Assembly (NCBI RefSeq): GCF_900636325.1
Contig: NZ_LR134263.1
Location: forward strand, 930,001-994,000
Reading direction: 5' to 3'
DNA: 64,000 nucleotides
Source: Staphylococcus delphini
GTDB taxonomy: Bacteria > Bacillota > Bacilli > Staphylococcales > Staphylococcaceae
Below, piece after piece: positions 26,817-39,620 of the stretch (its first letter is position 1; each line of letters starts with the position of its first letter). The position numbers and the translations under genes were made by a program. A model generated the notes under the pieces. It did not search any database. It was not told the origin of the DNA and worked only from the letters and a program-made list of their open reading frames with translations.

Positions 26817-28292
26817 ATGTATCAATATAAAGATGACAGTTTCATGTTACATAATGATTTGTATCAAATTAATATGGCCGAATCGTATTGGTTTGATGGT
26901 ATCCATGAGCGTAAAGCAGTATTCGACCTCTACTTCAGAAATATGCCTTTCGGAAGCGGTTATGCCGTATTCAATGGTTTACAACGCGTCATTCAATTGA
27001 TCCAAAATCTTCATTTCTCAGACACAGATATTGAATACCTTAAATCCATTGGTTATCAAGATGACTTTTTAAATTATTTGGCTGATTTAAAATTCACTGG
27101 CAATATTCGATCAATGAAAGAAGGAGAACTTTGTTTCAATAATGAGCCGCTTATGCGTATTGAAGCGCCACTCATTCAAGCACAGCTCATTGAAACAGCA
27201 TTGCTCAATATTATTAATTTCCAAACACTCATCTCAACGAAAGCGAGTATTATTAAACAAGTGGCTGTCGATGATGTATTAATGGAATTTGGTACAAGAC
27301 GTGCACATGAATTTGACGCTGCGTTGTGGGGGGCACGTGCTGCAATCATTGGTGGCTTTGATTCGACAAGTAACGTACGAGCGGGGAAACTTTTCAATAT
27401 TCCAGTTTCTGGTACACACGCGCACGCATTTGTACAAACGTATGGTGATGAATATACCGCATTTAAAAAATATGCAGAACGTCATCGCAATTGTGTATTT
27501 CTTGTCGATACGTTTCATACTTTAAAATCAGGTGTGCCTAATGCGATTCGTGTCGCAAAAGAACTTGGCGATCGTATTAATTTTATCGGTATTCGCTTAG
27601 ATTCAGGTGACATCGCTTATTTATCGAAAAAAGCGCGTCAAATGTTAGACGAAGCAGGTTTCAAAGATGCTAAAATTATCGCGTCAAATGATTTAGATGA
27701 ACAGACGATCAGTAGTTTGAAAGCACAAGGTGCGGCAGTGGATTCATGGGGTGTCGGCACAAAATTGATTACCGCTTATCAACAACCTGCTTTAGGTGCC
27801 GTGTATAAATTGGTTGCTGTAGAGAATAACGAAGGCAAACTTGTCGATCGGATTAAGCTGTCTAATAATGCTGAAAAGGTAACGACACCAGGTAAGAAAA
27901 AAGTATACCGCATTATTAATACGAAAACGAACAAATCAGAAGGGGACTATATTACGTTAGATCATGAAGACCCGAATGAAGAAAACGTTTTAAAAATGTT
28001 TCATCCGATTCACACATACAAAATGAAGCGGATTAAAAACTTTAAGGCCGTTGATTTACACCATGACATTTTTAAAGACGGTCAGCTCGTGTATGATTGT
28101 CCGACAGAAATGGAAGCGAAAGCCTATTTGAAAAACAACTTGGAATATTTATGGGAAGAAAACAAGCGTTACTTGAATCCTGAAGAGTACCCTGTCGATT
28201 TAAGTACGTTATGTTGGGAAAATAAACAAAAGCGCATTTTTGAAGTTGCTGAAAATGTGAAGGAGATGGAAGAAAAGTATGAACATGAGTGA
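26817..28292 (+). CDS. pncB: Nicotinate phosphoribosyltransferase
   Basis: This 491-residue enzyme makes nicotinate mononucleotide from nicotinate and PRPP, coupled to ATP hydrolysis. Family marks include '[16 protein letters not shown]' at the start, '[21 protein letters not shown]', the phosphorylated-His region '[11 protein letters not shown]' and the PRPP-binding '[17 protein letters not shown]'. AAAGGAG precedes the ATG. Its 3' end overlaps nadE by 14 bases. With pncA and nadE it completes NAD salvage from nicotinamide. Confidence 0.95.
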   Translation: MYQYKDDSFMLHNDLYQINMAESYWFDGIHERKAVFDLYFRNMPFGSGYAVFNGLQRVIQLIQNLHFSDTDIEYLKSIGYQDDFLNYLADLKFTGNIRSMKEGELCFNNEPLMRIEAPLIQAQLIETALLNIINFQTLISTKASIIKQVAVDDVLMEFGTRRAHEFDAALWGARAAIIGGFDSTSNVRAGKLFNIPVSGTHAHAFVQTYGDEYTAFKKYAERHRNCVFLVDTFHTLKSGVPNAIRVAKELGDRINFIGIRLDSGDIAYLSKKARQMLDEAGFKDAKIIASNDLDEQTISSLKAQGAAVDSWGVGTKLITAYQQPALGAVYKLVAVENNEGKLVDRIKLSNNAEKVTTPGKKKVYRIINTKTNKSEGDYITLDHEDPNEENVLKMFHPIHTYKMKRIKNFKAVDLHHDIFKDGQLVYDCPTEMEAKAYLKNNLEYLWEENKRYLNPEEYPVDLSTLCWENKQKRIFEVAENVKEMEEKYEHE

Positions 28293-29115
28293 AATGCAGG
28301 CGATGATTGTAGAAGAAATGAAAGTGAAACCGAGTATTGATAGTGCTGAAACGATTAAAGAGATTCAACATTTTATCGAACAATACCTCCATGCACATAC
28401 GTTCGTTAAGACGTTAGTGCTCGGGATTTCTGGAGGTCAAGATTCCACTTTAGCAGGAAAACTTGTGCAGCTCGCTGTTGAAAACATGAGAAACGCTTCG
28501 GGTAGAGATGTTCAATTTATTGCGGTGAAGTTGCCGTATGGTGTACAAAAAGACGCCGATGAAGTCGAGGATGCGTTGAAGTTCATTCAGCCTGACCGTA
28601 TCGTGACTGTAAATATCAAACCAGCTGTCGATCAAAGTGTGCAGTCGTTACAAGAAGCGGGCATTACTTTAAGTGATTTTCATAAAGGGAATGAAAAGGC
28701 TCGAGAACGCATGAAAGTGCAATATGCGATAGCGGCAAATACGAGCGGGATCGTTGTCGGTACAGATCATTCTGCAGAAAATATTACGGGCTTTTTCACC
28801 AAACATGGAGACGGTGCGGCAGACATTGCGCCACTATTCGGTTTAAACAAACGTCAAGGTCGTCAACTGTTACAATATTTAGACGCACCCGCACATTTAT
28901 ATGAAAAAGTGCCAACTGCGGATTTAGAGGATGACAAACCCCAACTTCCGGACGAAGAAGCTTTAGGCGTGACTTATGAAGCAATTGATAATTATCTTGA
29001 AGGTAAAGGCGTATCACCTGAAGATGCAACAATAATCGAGCGTCACTACGTTAGAAATGCACATAAACGTGAATTGGCATACACACGTTTTTCATGGCCT
29101 AAATCAGATAAGTAA
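28279..29115 (+). CDS. nadE: NH3-dependent NAD+ synthetase
   Basis: This 278-residue cytosolic enzyme amidates deamido-NAD to NAD with ATP and ammonia. The PP-loop motif is '[10 protein letters not shown]' (about 49-58), followed by '[17 protein letters not shown]' and '[12 protein letters not shown]', both diagnostic. The last block is '[14 protein letters not shown]'. The ATG at 28279 lies within the end of pncB; a second ATG at 28285 aligns better with the S. aureus start (MS.LQ..IV.EMKVK). Either way translation is coupled to pncB. Confidence 0.95.
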   Translation: MNMSEMQAMIVEEMKVKPSIDSAETIKEIQHFIEQYLHAHTFVKTLVLGISGGQDSTLAGKLVQLAVENMRNASGRDVQFIAVKLPYGVQKDADEVEDALKFIQPDRIVTVNIKPAVDQSVQSLQEAGITLSDFHKGNEKARERMKVQYAIAANTSGIVVGTDHSAENITGFFTKHGDGAADIAPLFGLNKRQGRQLLQYLDAPAHLYEKVPTADLEDDKPQLPDEEALGVTYEAIDNYLEGKGVSPEDATIIERHYVRNAHKRELAYTRFSWPKSDK

Positions 29116-29176
29116 TGACAAATATAACAGAACTTGATACAATGAGCTAGATTTTTAAAAGGAAAAGAGGGTGCGT

Positions 29177-29746
29177 ATGAGTTTAATCAATGACAATCCT
29201 TGGCTAATGCTCATTGCCATTTTCGTCATTAACGTTGCCTATGTCACAGCACTGACGATGCGTGTGATTTTAACGTTAAAAGGTTACCGTTATGTTGCGG
29301 CACTTGTTAGTTTTGTAGAAGTGTTTGTCTATATTATCGGTTTAGGTTTGGTAATGTCGAGCTTAGATCAATTTCAAAATATTATTGCCTATGCTCTTGG
29401 TTTCTCTGTAGGGATTATTGTAGGAATGAAAATAGAAGAAAAACTCGCACTCGGTTATTCGGTCGTCAATGTTACGACAGCGGACTATGAGTTAGATTTG
29501 CCTCGTCAGCTGCGTGCATTAGGATATGGTGTGACGCACTTTGGTGCACATGGCCGTGACGGTGACCGTTTAGTGATGCAAATTTTAACACCACGTCGTT
29601 ATGAATTGAAATTAATGGATACGATTAAACAATTGGATCCTAAAGCATTTATTATTGCGTACGAACCTCGAAATATTCACGGTGGTTTCTGGGTTAAAGG
29701 CGTAAGAAGTAAAAAAGTAAAGGCGTATGATACAGATGAAATTTAA
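29177..29746 (+). CDS. DUF2179/UPF0316 membrane protein
   Basis: The 189-residue product has three N-terminal hydrophobic helices (about 10-28, 35-55, 60-80) and a C-terminal soluble DUF2179 domain ('[34 protein letters not shown]'). It matches the staphylococcal UPF0316 proteins closely, including '[13 protein letters not shown]'. The function is unknown; DUF2179 domains are thought to sense small ligands. The ATG at 29177 is preferred over the GTG at 29171 because of spacing from AGAGGG. It overlaps the following NETI-motif gene. Confidence 0.85.
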   Translation: MSLINDNPWLMLIAIFVINVAYVTALTMRVILTLKGYRYVAALVSFVEVFVYIIGLGLVMSSLDQFQNIIAYALGFSVGIIVGMKIEEKLALGYSVVNVTTADYELDLPRQLRALGYGVTHFGAHGRDGDRLVMQILTPRRYELKLMDTIKQLDPKAFIIAYEPRNIHGGFWVKGVRSKKVKAYDTDEI

Positions 29747-29924
29747 AGTTGAACCTGATGAAACGATTCAAGATTGTTTAGCTAGAATGAAAGCTGCAGG
29801 ATTTATGCCAGTGAAACGATTTGAAAAGCCCGTGTTTATCGAAAATGAGCACGGTGAAATTGAAGTGTTAAGACAAGAAATTGAATTTACAGGTAAAAAA
29901 ATACCGGATACATTTGAATCATAA
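29727..29924 (+). CDS. NETI-motif small protein
   Basis: This 65-residue protein has the compact fold of the NETI family: '[30 protein letters not shown]'-type sequence, with DETI in place of NETI, then '[13 protein letters not shown]'. The function is unknown. The ATG at 29727 lies inside the preceding gene; an in-frame ATG at 29736 is equally possible. Overlap with the UPF0316 gene indicates one transcription unit, closed by a terminator 5 bases after the stop. Confidence 0.8.
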   Translation: MIQMKFKVEPDETIQDCLARMKAAGFMPVKRFEKPVFIENEHGEIEVLRQEIEFTGKKIPDTFES

Positions 29925-29968
29925 GAAAAAGGCAGCGCATAACGGTTGAACATGTGCTGTCTTTTTTA
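29925..29968 (+). terminator. Terminator after the NETI-motif gene
   Basis: AAAAGGCAGCGCAT pairs with ATGTGCTGTCTTTT and ends in a T-run. Confidence 0.85.
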
Positions 29969-30347
29969 TGGCTATCGCGTGCATTGCAAGAGGTTAAAGC
30001 CATCCCATTATAATGTGATGTTCGAAAAAGAGATATCGAATGTTTTGGCAATTTAACTTTTAAATGTTCGTCTTTATTATGAGTCGTTAAGCATGAGACA
30101 AGAACTTGAATTCCCAAAATCGAGTATGTAAAAATGCAAATGAAAGTGCGCTAAACTTTGAAATAACAATATTTTGATGGATGGAATGCATTGGAATTTG
30201 GCGTGCGTTTGAATAAAATTAACAAATTGATACGAATATGCATTTGAGGCTTGATTACGAACGATAAATTTGTTTGAATAATACATGTACATGATTGATT
30301 GTTTTGATACAATGAAACTAACATTACAAGATTGGAGTTTAATAAAC
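29969..30347. other. Intergenic region upstream of purB
   Basis: About 380 bases without a gene. Minus-strand frames in it have no ribosome binding site. A TACAAT at 30308-30313 is a plausible -10 box for purB. No riboswitch or other structured RNA was recognised. Confidence 0.4.
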
Positions 30348-31643
30348 ATGATCGAACGTTATTCAAGAGAAGAAATGGCTCAAATTTGGACGGATCAAAA
30401 TCGTTATGAAGCTTGGTTAGAAGTGGAAATCCTTGCGAGTGAAGCATGGAGTGAGTTAGGTTACATTCCGAAAGAAGATGTGAAAAAGATTCGCCAACAT
30501 GCACGTGTAGATGTCGACCGTGCAAAAGAAATCGAACTAGAAACACGCCATGACGTTGTCGCTTTCACACGTCAAGTCTCAGAAACTTTAGGTGAAGAGC
30601 GTAAATGGGTACATTATGGTTTGACTTCAACAGATGTTGTAGATACAGCGTTAAGTTATCAAATTAAACAAGCGAATGACATTTTAGAGCAAGACATTCA
30701 ACGTTTCATTGATGTGTTAGCAGCAAAAGCGAAAAAGTATAAAACCACATTAATGATGGGTCGTACACATGGTGTGCATGCTGAGCCAACGACTTTTGGT
30801 TTAAAAATGGCGTTATGGTATGCAGAAATGCAACGTAACATGGAGCGTTTCAAAAATGTAAGAACTGAAATCGAAGTCGGTAAAATGAGTGGTGCAGTGG
30901 GAACGTTCGCCAACATTCCGCCTGAAATTGAAGCCTATGTTTGTAAACATTTAGGTATTGGGACTGCGCCGATTTCTACACAAACATTACAACGTGATCG
31001 TCATGCATACTACATTGCGACGTTAAGCTTAATTGCAACTTCTCTTGAAAAATTTGCTGTTGAAGTACGTAACCTTCAAAAAACAGAAACACGTGAAGTA
31101 GAAGAAGCATTTGCTAAAGGACAAAAAGGCTCTTCAGCAATGCCACACAAACGTAATCCAATCGGTTCTGAAAACATAACAGGTATTGCGCGTGTGATTC
31201 GCGGTTACTTAACGACTGCATATGAAAATGTCGCATTATGGCATGAACGTGATATTTCACACTCTTCAGCTGAACGTATTATGTTGCCGGATGTAACGAT
31301 TGCATTAGATTATGCATTAAACCGTTTCACAAACATTATTGACCGTTTAACAGTTTATGAAGAAAATATGACTGAAAATATGAATAAAACGTTTGGTCTG
31401 ATTTATTCACAACGTGTGCTACTTGCGCTTATTGATAAAGGCATGGTCCGTGAAGCAGCTTATGATACAGTACAACCAAAAGCAATGGAATCATGGCAAA
31501 CGAAAACGCCATTTAGAGAACTTGTAGAAGCGGATACGACAATTACTGATAAGCTTTCAAAAGAAGAACTCGATGCGTGTTTTGACCCTAGACATCACTT
31601 GAACCAAGTTGATACAATATTTAAAAGAGTCGGTTTAGAATAA
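30348..31643 (+). CDS. purB: Adenylosuccinate lyase
   Basis: This 431-residue fumarase/aspartase-fold enzyme acts twice in purine synthesis: on SAICAR and on adenylosuccinate, releasing fumarate each time. Signatures are '[13 protein letters not shown]' (substrate binding), '[14 protein letters not shown]' with the catalytic His, and the flexible loop '[16 protein letters not shown]' with the catalytic Ser. The ATG at 30348 gives the standard length and follows TTGGAG; the long upstream extension is not part of homologues. Unlike the main pur operon it stands alone. Confidence 0.96.
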   Translation: MIERYSREEMAQIWTDQNRYEAWLEVEILASEAWSELGYIPKEDVKKIRQHARVDVDRAKEIELETRHDVVAFTRQVSETLGEERKWVHYGLTSTDVVDTALSYQIKQANDILEQDIQRFIDVLAAKAKKYKTTLMMGRTHGVHAEPTTFGLKMALWYAEMQRNMERFKNVRTEIEVGKMSGAVGTFANIPPEIEAYVCKHLGIGTAPISTQTLQRDRHAYYIATLSLIATSLEKFAVEVRNLQKTETREVEEAFAKGQKGSSAMPHKRNPIGSENITGIARVIRGYLTTAYENVALWHERDISHSSAERIMLPDVTIALDYALNRFTNIIDRLTVYEENMTENMNKTFGLIYSQRVLLALIDKGMVREAAYDTVQPKAMESWQTKTPFRELVEADTTITDKLSKEELDACFDPRHHLNQVDTIFKRVGLE

Positions 31644-31710
31644 TTTCACTACACTTTAATCTATTAATCCGTTAAAATAGTGATAGACTATGAATATAGG
31701 GGTTGTTCTC

Positions 31711-32013
31711 ATGCAAATAGAAAAATTACGCGGAAAAGCTTTGGACGAGTTATTTGATGCAATATTAACTTTGGAGACACGTGAGGAATGTTATCAGTTT
31801 TTTGATGATTTATGTACAGTGAACGAATTGCAATCTTTATCACAACGTCTCCAAGTTGCAAAAATGATCAAGCAAGGTTATACGTATGCAACGATTGAAA
31901 AAGAATCAGGTGCTTCAACGGCGACCATTTCTCGTGTGAAACGTTCTTTGCAATGGGGAAATGATGCCTACACAATGATTCTAGACCGTATGAATATTGA
32001 AACTAAATTGTAA
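31711..32013 (+). CDS. YerC/YecD-type TrpR-family DNA-binding protein
   Basis: This 100-residue protein has the Trp-repressor-like helix-turn-helix of the YerC/YecD family: 'FFDDLCTVNELQSLSQRLQVAKMI' and 'YATIEKESGASTATISRVKRSL', in which the second helix is the recognition helix. It is not a tryptophan repressor in Firmicutes, and its targets are poorly known. The ATG at 31711 follows TAGGGG; the longer frame is ruled out because homologues begin with MQIEKLRG. It lies 67 bases after purB and before a strong terminator. Confidence 0.85.
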   Translation: MQIEKLRGKALDELFDAILTLETREECYQFFDDLCTVNELQSLSQRLQVAKMIKQGYTYATIEKESGASTATISRVKRSLQWGNDAYTMILDRMNIETKL

Positions 32014-32035
32014 CTGAATGAGATAAGTAAAACAA

Positions 32036-32095
32036 AAAGACTTCTTTCGACATTGGCTTTTAATCAAGTGAATAGCGAAAGAAGTCTTTTATTTT
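32036..32095 (+). terminator. Terminator after the TrpR-family gene
   Basis: AAAGACTTCTTTCG (32036-32049) pairs perfectly with CGAAAGAAGTCTTT (32076-32089). A T-rich tract follows. Confidence 0.9.
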
Positions 32096-32356
32096 CGAGA
32101 CCGTTAATATGCCGCGCTTTATAGTTAAAAAATGTATTTCTTTTTGATGAAAACGTAGCAGATGCACTTTGGTTGATGATAGCAAACATTTTTGCGAAGT
32201 GGCTAATTAGTGTTAAAACCATGACCAAAGTCCGTACCTTTACTTTCAAATGAGCCATATACCCACATGTTCATATTAAACGCAGTAGCTATATAGATCA
32301 CGTTAATTGAGTGAGATGCATGACATTGCTCTCCTCCTTTGCTTCTGTTCATGCGA

Positions 32357-32741
32357 GATTGCCGGATGGACGAGACTCCCGAGGGAATGCGTGCATACTG
32401 CTGACAGTCGCTTCTTTACTTTAATAGTGGTTGCTGTTTATCGCAGTAGCTGTCTGACTTCTCAATGTTTGCACTTTTGAGAAGTCTAGTCACCTTGCGG
32501 GGGCAGTAAGACGGAATCTTTGTAACACATGAGATTTCTGTACTGCTCCCAAAACCGACAATGAATGGGTGCGCTGGGAATTAATAAACGGTGTTCCAAA
32601 AGCAGGATTTTCGACAGAACTCCCGCGATTTCGGCAAAATTTGGAAATCAATTTTGCTCATCGCTCGGTTCTGCTCAAATCCTAAGCGCTTTTGTCACAA
32701 CCTCCCTCAGCCCCTGGGAACGCGAGTCCAAGACGGCAATC
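32357..32741. repeat. Nested-palindrome intergenic element, copy 5 (composite)
   Basis: The first ~225 bases are an inverted near-copy of the element at 23583-23827, up to CTGGGAA at 32574-32580. About 140 unrelated bases then intervene (with an own partial palindrome, GACAGAACTCCCGCGA...CGCTCGGTTCTG). After a second CTGGGAA the expected end CGCGAGTCCAAGACGGCAAT appears. This looks like one element interrupted or replaced internally, with the 7-base direct repeat at the junctions. Confidence 0.75.
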
Positions 32742-32806
32742 GTATGCATGTGGCATGTTCAAAAAGAATTGACGGCAATCGTATGCATGTGACATGTTCA
32801 AAAAGG
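32732..32806. repeat. 39-base tandem repeat, two units
   Basis: GACGGCAATCGTATGCATGT begins at 32732 and again at 32771. The units differ at one base in the central GGCATG/GACATG and then at their ends. The repeat begins inside the end of the nested-palindrome element, so it probably arose by slippage or re-insertion there. Confidence 0.85.
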
Positions 32807-32920
32807 AATGCATGCATATGACAGCTTCTAAAAAATGTGCACGATATACGTATGAACTTTAGATATCAATAAGTAAAAGTGCTATAATAAAAGTTATGAA
32901 AATTAAAGGAGTCACCAACG

Positions 32921-33610
32921 ATGTATGATATCAAGGAATGGCGTCACATCTTTAAACTTGATCCTGCTAAAGAGATTTCAGACGCCGATTTAGAACAGAT
33001 TTGTATGTCAAATACGGACGCCATTATGATTGGTGGCACAGATGATGTCACTGAAGATAATGTCATTCAGTTAATGAGTCGCGTCCGCCGTTATCCACTA
33101 CCGTTAGCCTTAGAAATTTCAAATCTTGAGAGTACGATGCCAGGATTTGATTTTTATTTTGTGCCAACAGTGTTGAATAGTACTGATGTGACATACCATA
33201 ATGGATTATTACATAGTGCGCTTAAAGCCTATGGACACATGATTGATTTTGATGAAATGGTGTTTGAAGGTTATGTCGTGTTGAATCCGGAAAGCAAGGT
33301 CGCAACAAAGACATGTGCACAAACCACATTAGATGAATCAGATGTTGTGGCATATGCGCAAATGGCTGAATCGTTTTATCGTTTGCCCGTTCTTTATTTA
33401 GAATACAGTGGGCAATATGGCAATCCTGAAATTGTCCGTGCAGCAAAACAATCGCTTCACCATACGCAATTGTTTTATGGTGGGGGAATTGATGGCTTAG
33501 ATAAAGCGATGGCAATGGCACAAATAGCAGATACGATTATTGTAGGTAACGTCATTTATGAAGATTTAAAAGCAGCACTAAAAACGACGAAAATAAAGGA
33601 GAGAACATAA
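32921..33610 (+). CDS. pcrB: Heptaprenylglyceryl phosphate synthase
   Basis: This 229-residue TIM-barrel prenyltransferase of the GGGP/PcrB family joins heptaprenyl diphosphate to glycerol-1-phosphate, giving an archaeal-type ether lipid precursor. Visible marks are '[16 protein letters not shown]' near the start, '[14 protein letters not shown]' and the phosphate-binding 'LFYGGGIDG'. AAAGGAG precedes the ATG. It is the first gene of the pcrB-pcrA-ligA-camS operon; the stop overlaps the pcrA start by one base. Confidence 0.93.
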   Translation: MYDIKEWRHIFKLDPAKEISDADLEQICMSNTDAIMIGGTDDVTEDNVIQLMSRVRRYPLPLALEISNLESTMPGFDFYFVPTVLNSTDVTYHNGLLHSALKAYGHMIDFDEMVFEGYVVLNPESKVATKTCAQTTLDESDVVAYAQMAESFYRLPVLYLEYSGQYGNPEIVRAAKQSLHHTQLFYGGGIDGLDKAMAMAQIADTIIVGNVIYEDLKAALKTTKIKERT

Positions 33611-35805
33611 TGAATCCACTCGTTGCAAATATGAATAAAGAACAGAGTGAAGCGGTGCGTACGACTGAGGGACCGCTTTTAATTATGGCAGGTGCAGGTT
33701 CTGGTAAAACGAGAGTACTCACGCATCGAATTGCCTATTTATTAGATGAAAAAGATGTATCTCCATACAATATATTAGCGATTACTTTTACAAATAAAGC
33801 GGCAAAGGAAATGAAAGAACGTGTGCAAGCACTAGTAGGTGAAGAGGCAGAAGTGATTTGGATGTCAACATTCCACTCTATGTGTGTGCGCATTTTACGA
33901 CGTGACGCCGATCGAATTGGTATTGAACGCAACTTTACTATTATCGATCCAACCGACCAAAAGTCAGTCATTAAAGATGTTTTAAAACGAGAAAATATCG
34001 ACCCGAAAAAGTATGAACCGAAAATTTTTATTGGAGAAATTAGTAAACTTAAAAACGATTTATTGACACCTGCCAAAGCTGAGGCAGAAGCAGATGATTT
34101 TTATTCACGCATGGTCGCTACGGTATACAAGGGCTATCAACAACAACTCGTTCGTAACCAAGCATTAGATTTCGATGATTTGATTATGACGACGATTCGA
34201 TTGTTTGAACGTGTGCCGGACGTGTTAGATTTTTATCAAAACAAATTCCAATATATCCATGTAGATGAATATCAAGATACGAACACAGCGCAATATACAT
34301 TGGTGAATATGTTAGCGCAAAAGTTTAAAAACCTATGTGTTGTAGGGGATTCAGACCAGTCTATTTACGGTTGGCGTGGCGCAAACATTCACAACATTTT
34401 ATCGTTTGAAAAAGATTATCCGAATGCGCGTACCATCTTTTTAGAGCAAAACTATCGTTCGACAAAGACGATTTTACAAGCGGCTAACGAGGTCATTCGT
34501 CATAATACTGAACGTAAACCTAAAGGACTATGGACAGCAAACCAACAAGGTGAAAAAATTCATTATTATGAAGCGATGAGTGAGCGTGATGAAACTGAGT
34601 ATGTCGTGAGAGAAATTTTTAAACAGCAAAAAAAGGGTAAACGTTATAAAGATATGGCGGTACTGTATCGAACAAACGCCCAATCACGTGTGCTCGAGGA
34701 AACATTTTTGAAATCCACTATTCCTTATGTCATGGTCGGCGGGCAAAAGTTCTATGATCGTAAAGAGATTAAAGACTTACTCAGCTATTTGCGTTTAATT
34801 GCGAATAGTGCTGATGATATCAGTCTACAGCGTATTATTAACGTGCCAAAGCGTGGTATAGGACCGTCTTCAGTTGAAAAAATAGCAACCTATGCTGCAG
34901 ATCATGAATTGACGATGTTTGATGCATTGGCAGAAGTCGACTTTATCGGGTTATCAAAAAAGGTAACACAAGCGGCGGCAGAATTTTATCAATTGATGTC
35001 AAACTTAATGCAAGAACAAGAATTTCTAGAGGTTTCAGAAATTGTTGATGAAGTACTCAAAAAATCAGGGTATCGTGAAATGTTAAAACGTGAACAATCA
35101 ATAGAATCACGCAGCCGTTTAGAAAATATTGATGAATTTATGTCCGTACCTGTCGATTATGAAAAGAATACCCCTTTAGAGGAGCAGTCGCTAATTAATT
35201 TCTTAACGGATTTATCATTAGTAGCGGATGTCGATGAAGCGAACTTAGAAGATGGTGTGACGTTAATGACGATGCACTCAGCAAAAGGGCTAGAGTTTCC
35301 AATTGTGTTTATTATCGGTATGGAAGAATCCATTTTCCCACACATTCGCGCAATTCAAAGTGAGAATGACCACGAAATGGAAGAAGAACGACGTATTAGT
35401 TATGTGGCCATTACGCGTGCTGAAGAAGAGCTTTACTTATCACATGCGACATCACGTACGCTGTTTGGTCGTCCGCAAAGCAATGCGCGTTCTCGTTTCT
35501 TAAATGAAATTCCAGAAGAACTACTTGATTTACCAGAACGTCAACACGCCACGACGATTGGTTCGAAAAAACGACAATCGGCGAAACGTGGCTTTAGTCA
35601 ACGTGTCGTGAAGAATTCAACTTCATCATCAACAGCGTCAAATTGGAAAGTCGGCGATAAGGTAATGCATAAATCATGGGGTGAAGGCATGGTTTCGAAC
35701 GTTAATGATAAAAATGGCTCAATCGAATTAGATATTATTTTCAAATCTGAAGGACCTAAACGTTTACTTGCTCAATTTGCGCCTATTGAAAAGAAGGAGG
35801 ATTAA
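33610..35805 (+). CDS. pcrA: ATP-dependent 3'-5' DNA helicase PcrA
   Basis: This 731-residue SF1A helicase acts in repair, replication restart and rolling-circle plasmid replication. Motifs in order: Q motif 'NKEQSEAV', Walker A 'GAGSGKT' (28-34), Ia '[11 protein letters not shown]', II 'VDEYQDTN', III '[13 protein letters not shown]', IV 'LEQNYRS', V '[10 protein letters not shown]' and VI '[13 protein letters not shown]'. The C-terminal '[17 protein letters not shown]' is the Tudor-like domain that binds RNA polymerase. Start and length match staphylococcal PcrA. Confidence 0.97.
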   Translation: MNPLVANMNKEQSEAVRTTEGPLLIMAGAGSGKTRVLTHRIAYLLDEKDVSPYNILAITFTNKAAKEMKERVQALVGEEAEVIWMSTFHSMCVRILRRDADRIGIERNFTIIDPTDQKSVIKDVLKRENIDPKKYEPKIFIGEISKLKNDLLTPAKAEAEADDFYSRMVATVYKGYQQQLVRNQALDFDDLIMTTIRLFERVPDVLDFYQNKFQYIHVDEYQDTNTAQYTLVNMLAQKFKNLCVVGDSDQSIYGWRGANIHNILSFEKDYPNARTIFLEQNYRSTKTILQAANEVIRHNTERKPKGLWTANQQGEKIHYYEAMSERDETEYVVREIFKQQKKGKRYKDMAVLYRTNAQSRVLEETFLKSTIPYVMVGGQKFYDRKEIKDLLSYLRLIANSADDISLQRIINVPKRGIGPSSVEKIATYAADHELTMFDALAEVDFIGLSKKVTQAAAEFYQLMSNLMQEQEFLEVSEIVDEVLKKSGYREMLKREQSIESRSRLENIDEFMSVPVDYEKNTPLEEQSLINFLTDLSLVADVDEANLEDGVTLMTMHSAKGLEFPIVFIIGMEESIFPHIRAIQSENDHEMEEERRISYVAITRAEEELYLSHATSRTLFGRPQSNARSRFLNEIPEELLDLPERQHATTIGSKKRQSAKRGFSQRVVKNSTSSSTASNWKVGDKVMHKSWGEGMVSNVNDKNGSIELDIIFKSEGPKRLLAQFAPIEKKED

Positions 35806-37812
<2,007 letters not shown>

Positions 37813-37823
37813 GGGGATAGGCG

Positions 37824-39029
37824 ATGAAAAAGTCAATAGTACTTCTTTTAGGTTTATCACTTGTATTATCAGCTTGTGGTCCAGATGAAGATGAATCAAA
37901 GTCCTCGAAAGAAAAAACAGAAGCGCAACAACGAGACCACAATAAAGTAAAAGAAATCGCAACAGATAAAAATGTGCAAGGAACAGATTATCGAACAATC
38001 TTGCCTTTTAAAGAAAGTCAGGCACGTGGATTAATTCAAGAAAATATGGCGAATAGCTATAACGGTGAAGATTTTGAAGATGGCTTGCTCAATATTAGTA
38101 AAGAAGTGTATCCGACTGATGAGTACTTGTATCAAGATGGTCAATATTTAGATAAAGACACGATCAGAGCTTACCTGCGTCCGAAATATACGAAAAAAGA
38201 ACTTGATAAAATGAGCGACAAAGAAAAAGAAAATAAAAATGCGACAGCGAACTTAGGATTAAATCCATCTGTGAATGGTGAAACAGATGAAGAAAAAATC
38301 GCTAAAAAATCTCCTGCTTATTTATCGAATATTTTAGAACAAGACTTTTACGATAATGGTGACACTAAAGGCGAAGATATTGAAGGTATGACAATCGGTT
38401 TAGCGATGAATAGCGTGTATTACTATCAAAAAGAAAAGTATGGTGAAACGTATCACGAAAAACTCGATGAAAAAGAAGTGAAAAAACAAGGACAACAAAT
38501 GGCTGAAGAAATGTTATTGCGTTTACGAGAAAATGAGGATTTAAAAGACATTCCAATTACCTTTGCGATATACATTCAGTCAGCACAAGAGGACATTATT
38601 CCGGGTCATTTTGTGACTTATGCGACAGCCGAGAAAAAAGGGTCTAAACTGTCAGACTGGCATCAAATCGACCAAAAGACGGTACTGTTACCGTCAAGTG
38701 AGGCATCAGATTTGAATGAAAATCTCAATGCGAACTTCAAAGACTTTAACAGTGCATTACAATCTTACTTCTCTAACTTTACACAAGCCGTTGGTAAAGC
38801 AGAGTTTAAAAACAAAAAAGTACAACATTTAACTGTTGATTTACCTATTGATTATTATGGTAAAGCGGAGTTGATCGGGATTACGCAATATGTGACACAG
38901 CTCGCTGAAAAAGATTTTAAATCTGTGGATCAATATGAGATTCATATTAAAGATGGAAGTCAGCCACGTGCGCTTATACGTAAAACGAAAGAAGAAAAAT
39001 CACCACAAGTACACATTTATCAAAACTAA
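37824..39029 (+). CDS. camS: CamS family sex-pheromone lipoprotein
   Basis: This 401-residue lipoprotein has an 18-residue signal peptide ending in the lipobox LSAC (Cys18). It is attached to the outer face of the membrane. The mature part is highly charged at first and then a folded CamS domain. In S. aureus a peptide from the CamS signal sequence (AIFILAA) mimics the enterococcal pheromone cAM373. Here the signal reads ...LLGLSLVLSAC, so that exact heptapeptide is absent. It is the last gene of the pcrB operon and a terminator follows. Confidence 0.93.
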   Translation: MKKSIVLLLGLSLVLSACGPDEDESKSSKEKTEAQQRDHNKVKEIATDKNVQGTDYRTILPFKESQARGLIQENMANSYNGEDFEDGLLNISKEVYPTDEYLYQDGQYLDKDTIRAYLRPKYTKKELDKMSDKEKENKNATANLGLNPSVNGETDEEKIAKKSPAYLSNILEQDFYDNGDTKGEDIEGMTIGLAMNSVYYYQKEKYGETYHEKLDEKEVKKQGQQMAEEMLLRLRENEDLKDIPITFAIYIQSAQEDIIPGHFVTYATAEKKGSKLSDWHQIDQKTVLLPSSEASDLNENLNANFKDFNSALQSYFSNFTQAVGKAEFKNKKVQHLTVDLPIDYYGKAELIGITQYVTQLAEKDFKSVDQYEIHIKDGSQPRALIRKTKEEKSPQVHIYQN

Positions 39030-39055
39030 TGTGAATGGTGAATAAAATGAGACAA

Positions 39056-39110
39056 ACGACCACGATACTTCGAGTGATAAGTACGCTCAAGTAAACGTGG
39101 TCGTTTTTTA
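39056..39110 (+). terminator. Terminator of the pcrB-pcrA-ligA-camS operon
   Basis: ACGACCACG (39056-39064) pairs with CGTGGTCGT (39096-39104), followed by a T-run. Inner bases ACTT...AAGT extend the stem. Confidence 0.85.
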
Positions 39111-39205
39111 TGAAGCAGTCATCTAGAGAATCAAAAAAGTTATTTTTTTTAAGCGTGGAGTCTAAAAGCTTAATATCGTTTCCTCATCACAACCGAAAGT
39201 CCTTT

Positions 39206-39367
39206 TTATTTTTCCTGATAGCCTAATAAATAGCTTATTAACACACCTGATAGAATATATCCAAAAGGTCTGATGATTGAATCGCCTAACGCTACTTTAA
39301 AATAAAACAGAGCTATAAACAGTAGGAGACCTATGAAAAATAAAAATTTACGTTTAATATACAACAT
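39206..39367 (-). CDS. Small two-helix membrane protein (53 residues)
   Basis: The product MLYIKRKFLFFIGLLLFIALFYF... has two hydrophobic helices with a short loop containing 'ALGDSIIRPFG'. The ATG at 39367 has a GGTGGTGG stretch 3-6 bases upstream, a moderate ribosome binding site; longer starts add polar residues without a better site. No family is recognised. It lies in the gap between camS and putP and ends far from both. Confidence 0.45.
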   Translation of the reverse strand: MLYIKRKFLFFIGLLLFIALFYFKVALGDSIIRPFGYILSGVLISYLLGYQEK

Positions 39368-39529
39368 GGTATCCACCACCGGGAAATGTTTTTTACATCG
39401 TCTATTTAAATTCATTTTGATATAGAACGATACCCTATATGATGACGTAACATACATCTATGCTTGTCGATTCTATCATTAAGAAAATCCTTAAAGTCAC
39501 CAGTATGTACAACATAACCCAAATAAAAA

Positions 39530-39551
39530 AGACCGGGAATTATCCCAGTCT
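39530..39551 (-). terminator. Terminator of putP
   Basis: AGACCGGGA and TCCCAGTCT pair with one mismatch around a 4-base loop. The adjacent A-run reads as a U-run on the minus strand. Confidence 0.8.
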
Positions 39552-39620
39552 CTCAGTATCATCATGTCTATGGATGACATTGAACGATAAGCAATAATTG
39601 TAAAACTTGTATCGCTTCTG

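Larger units (their letters stand above)
32096..32920. other. Gene-free region before pcrB
   Basis: About 820 bases hold a composite nested-palindrome element (32357-32741), a 39-base tandem repeat (from 32732) and, at the end, the pcrB promoter region with TATAAT at 32883-32888. Overlapping 75-codon frames inside the repeat are probably chance frames of the element, although such frames are often annotated as hypothetical proteins. Confidence 0.6.

Noticed and set aside
32565..32821. Overlapping 75-codon plus-strand frames inside the repeat before pcrB
   Set aside because: They lie within the nested-palindrome element and its tandem repeat, have no ribosome binding site, and their composition follows the repeat rather than protein coding.
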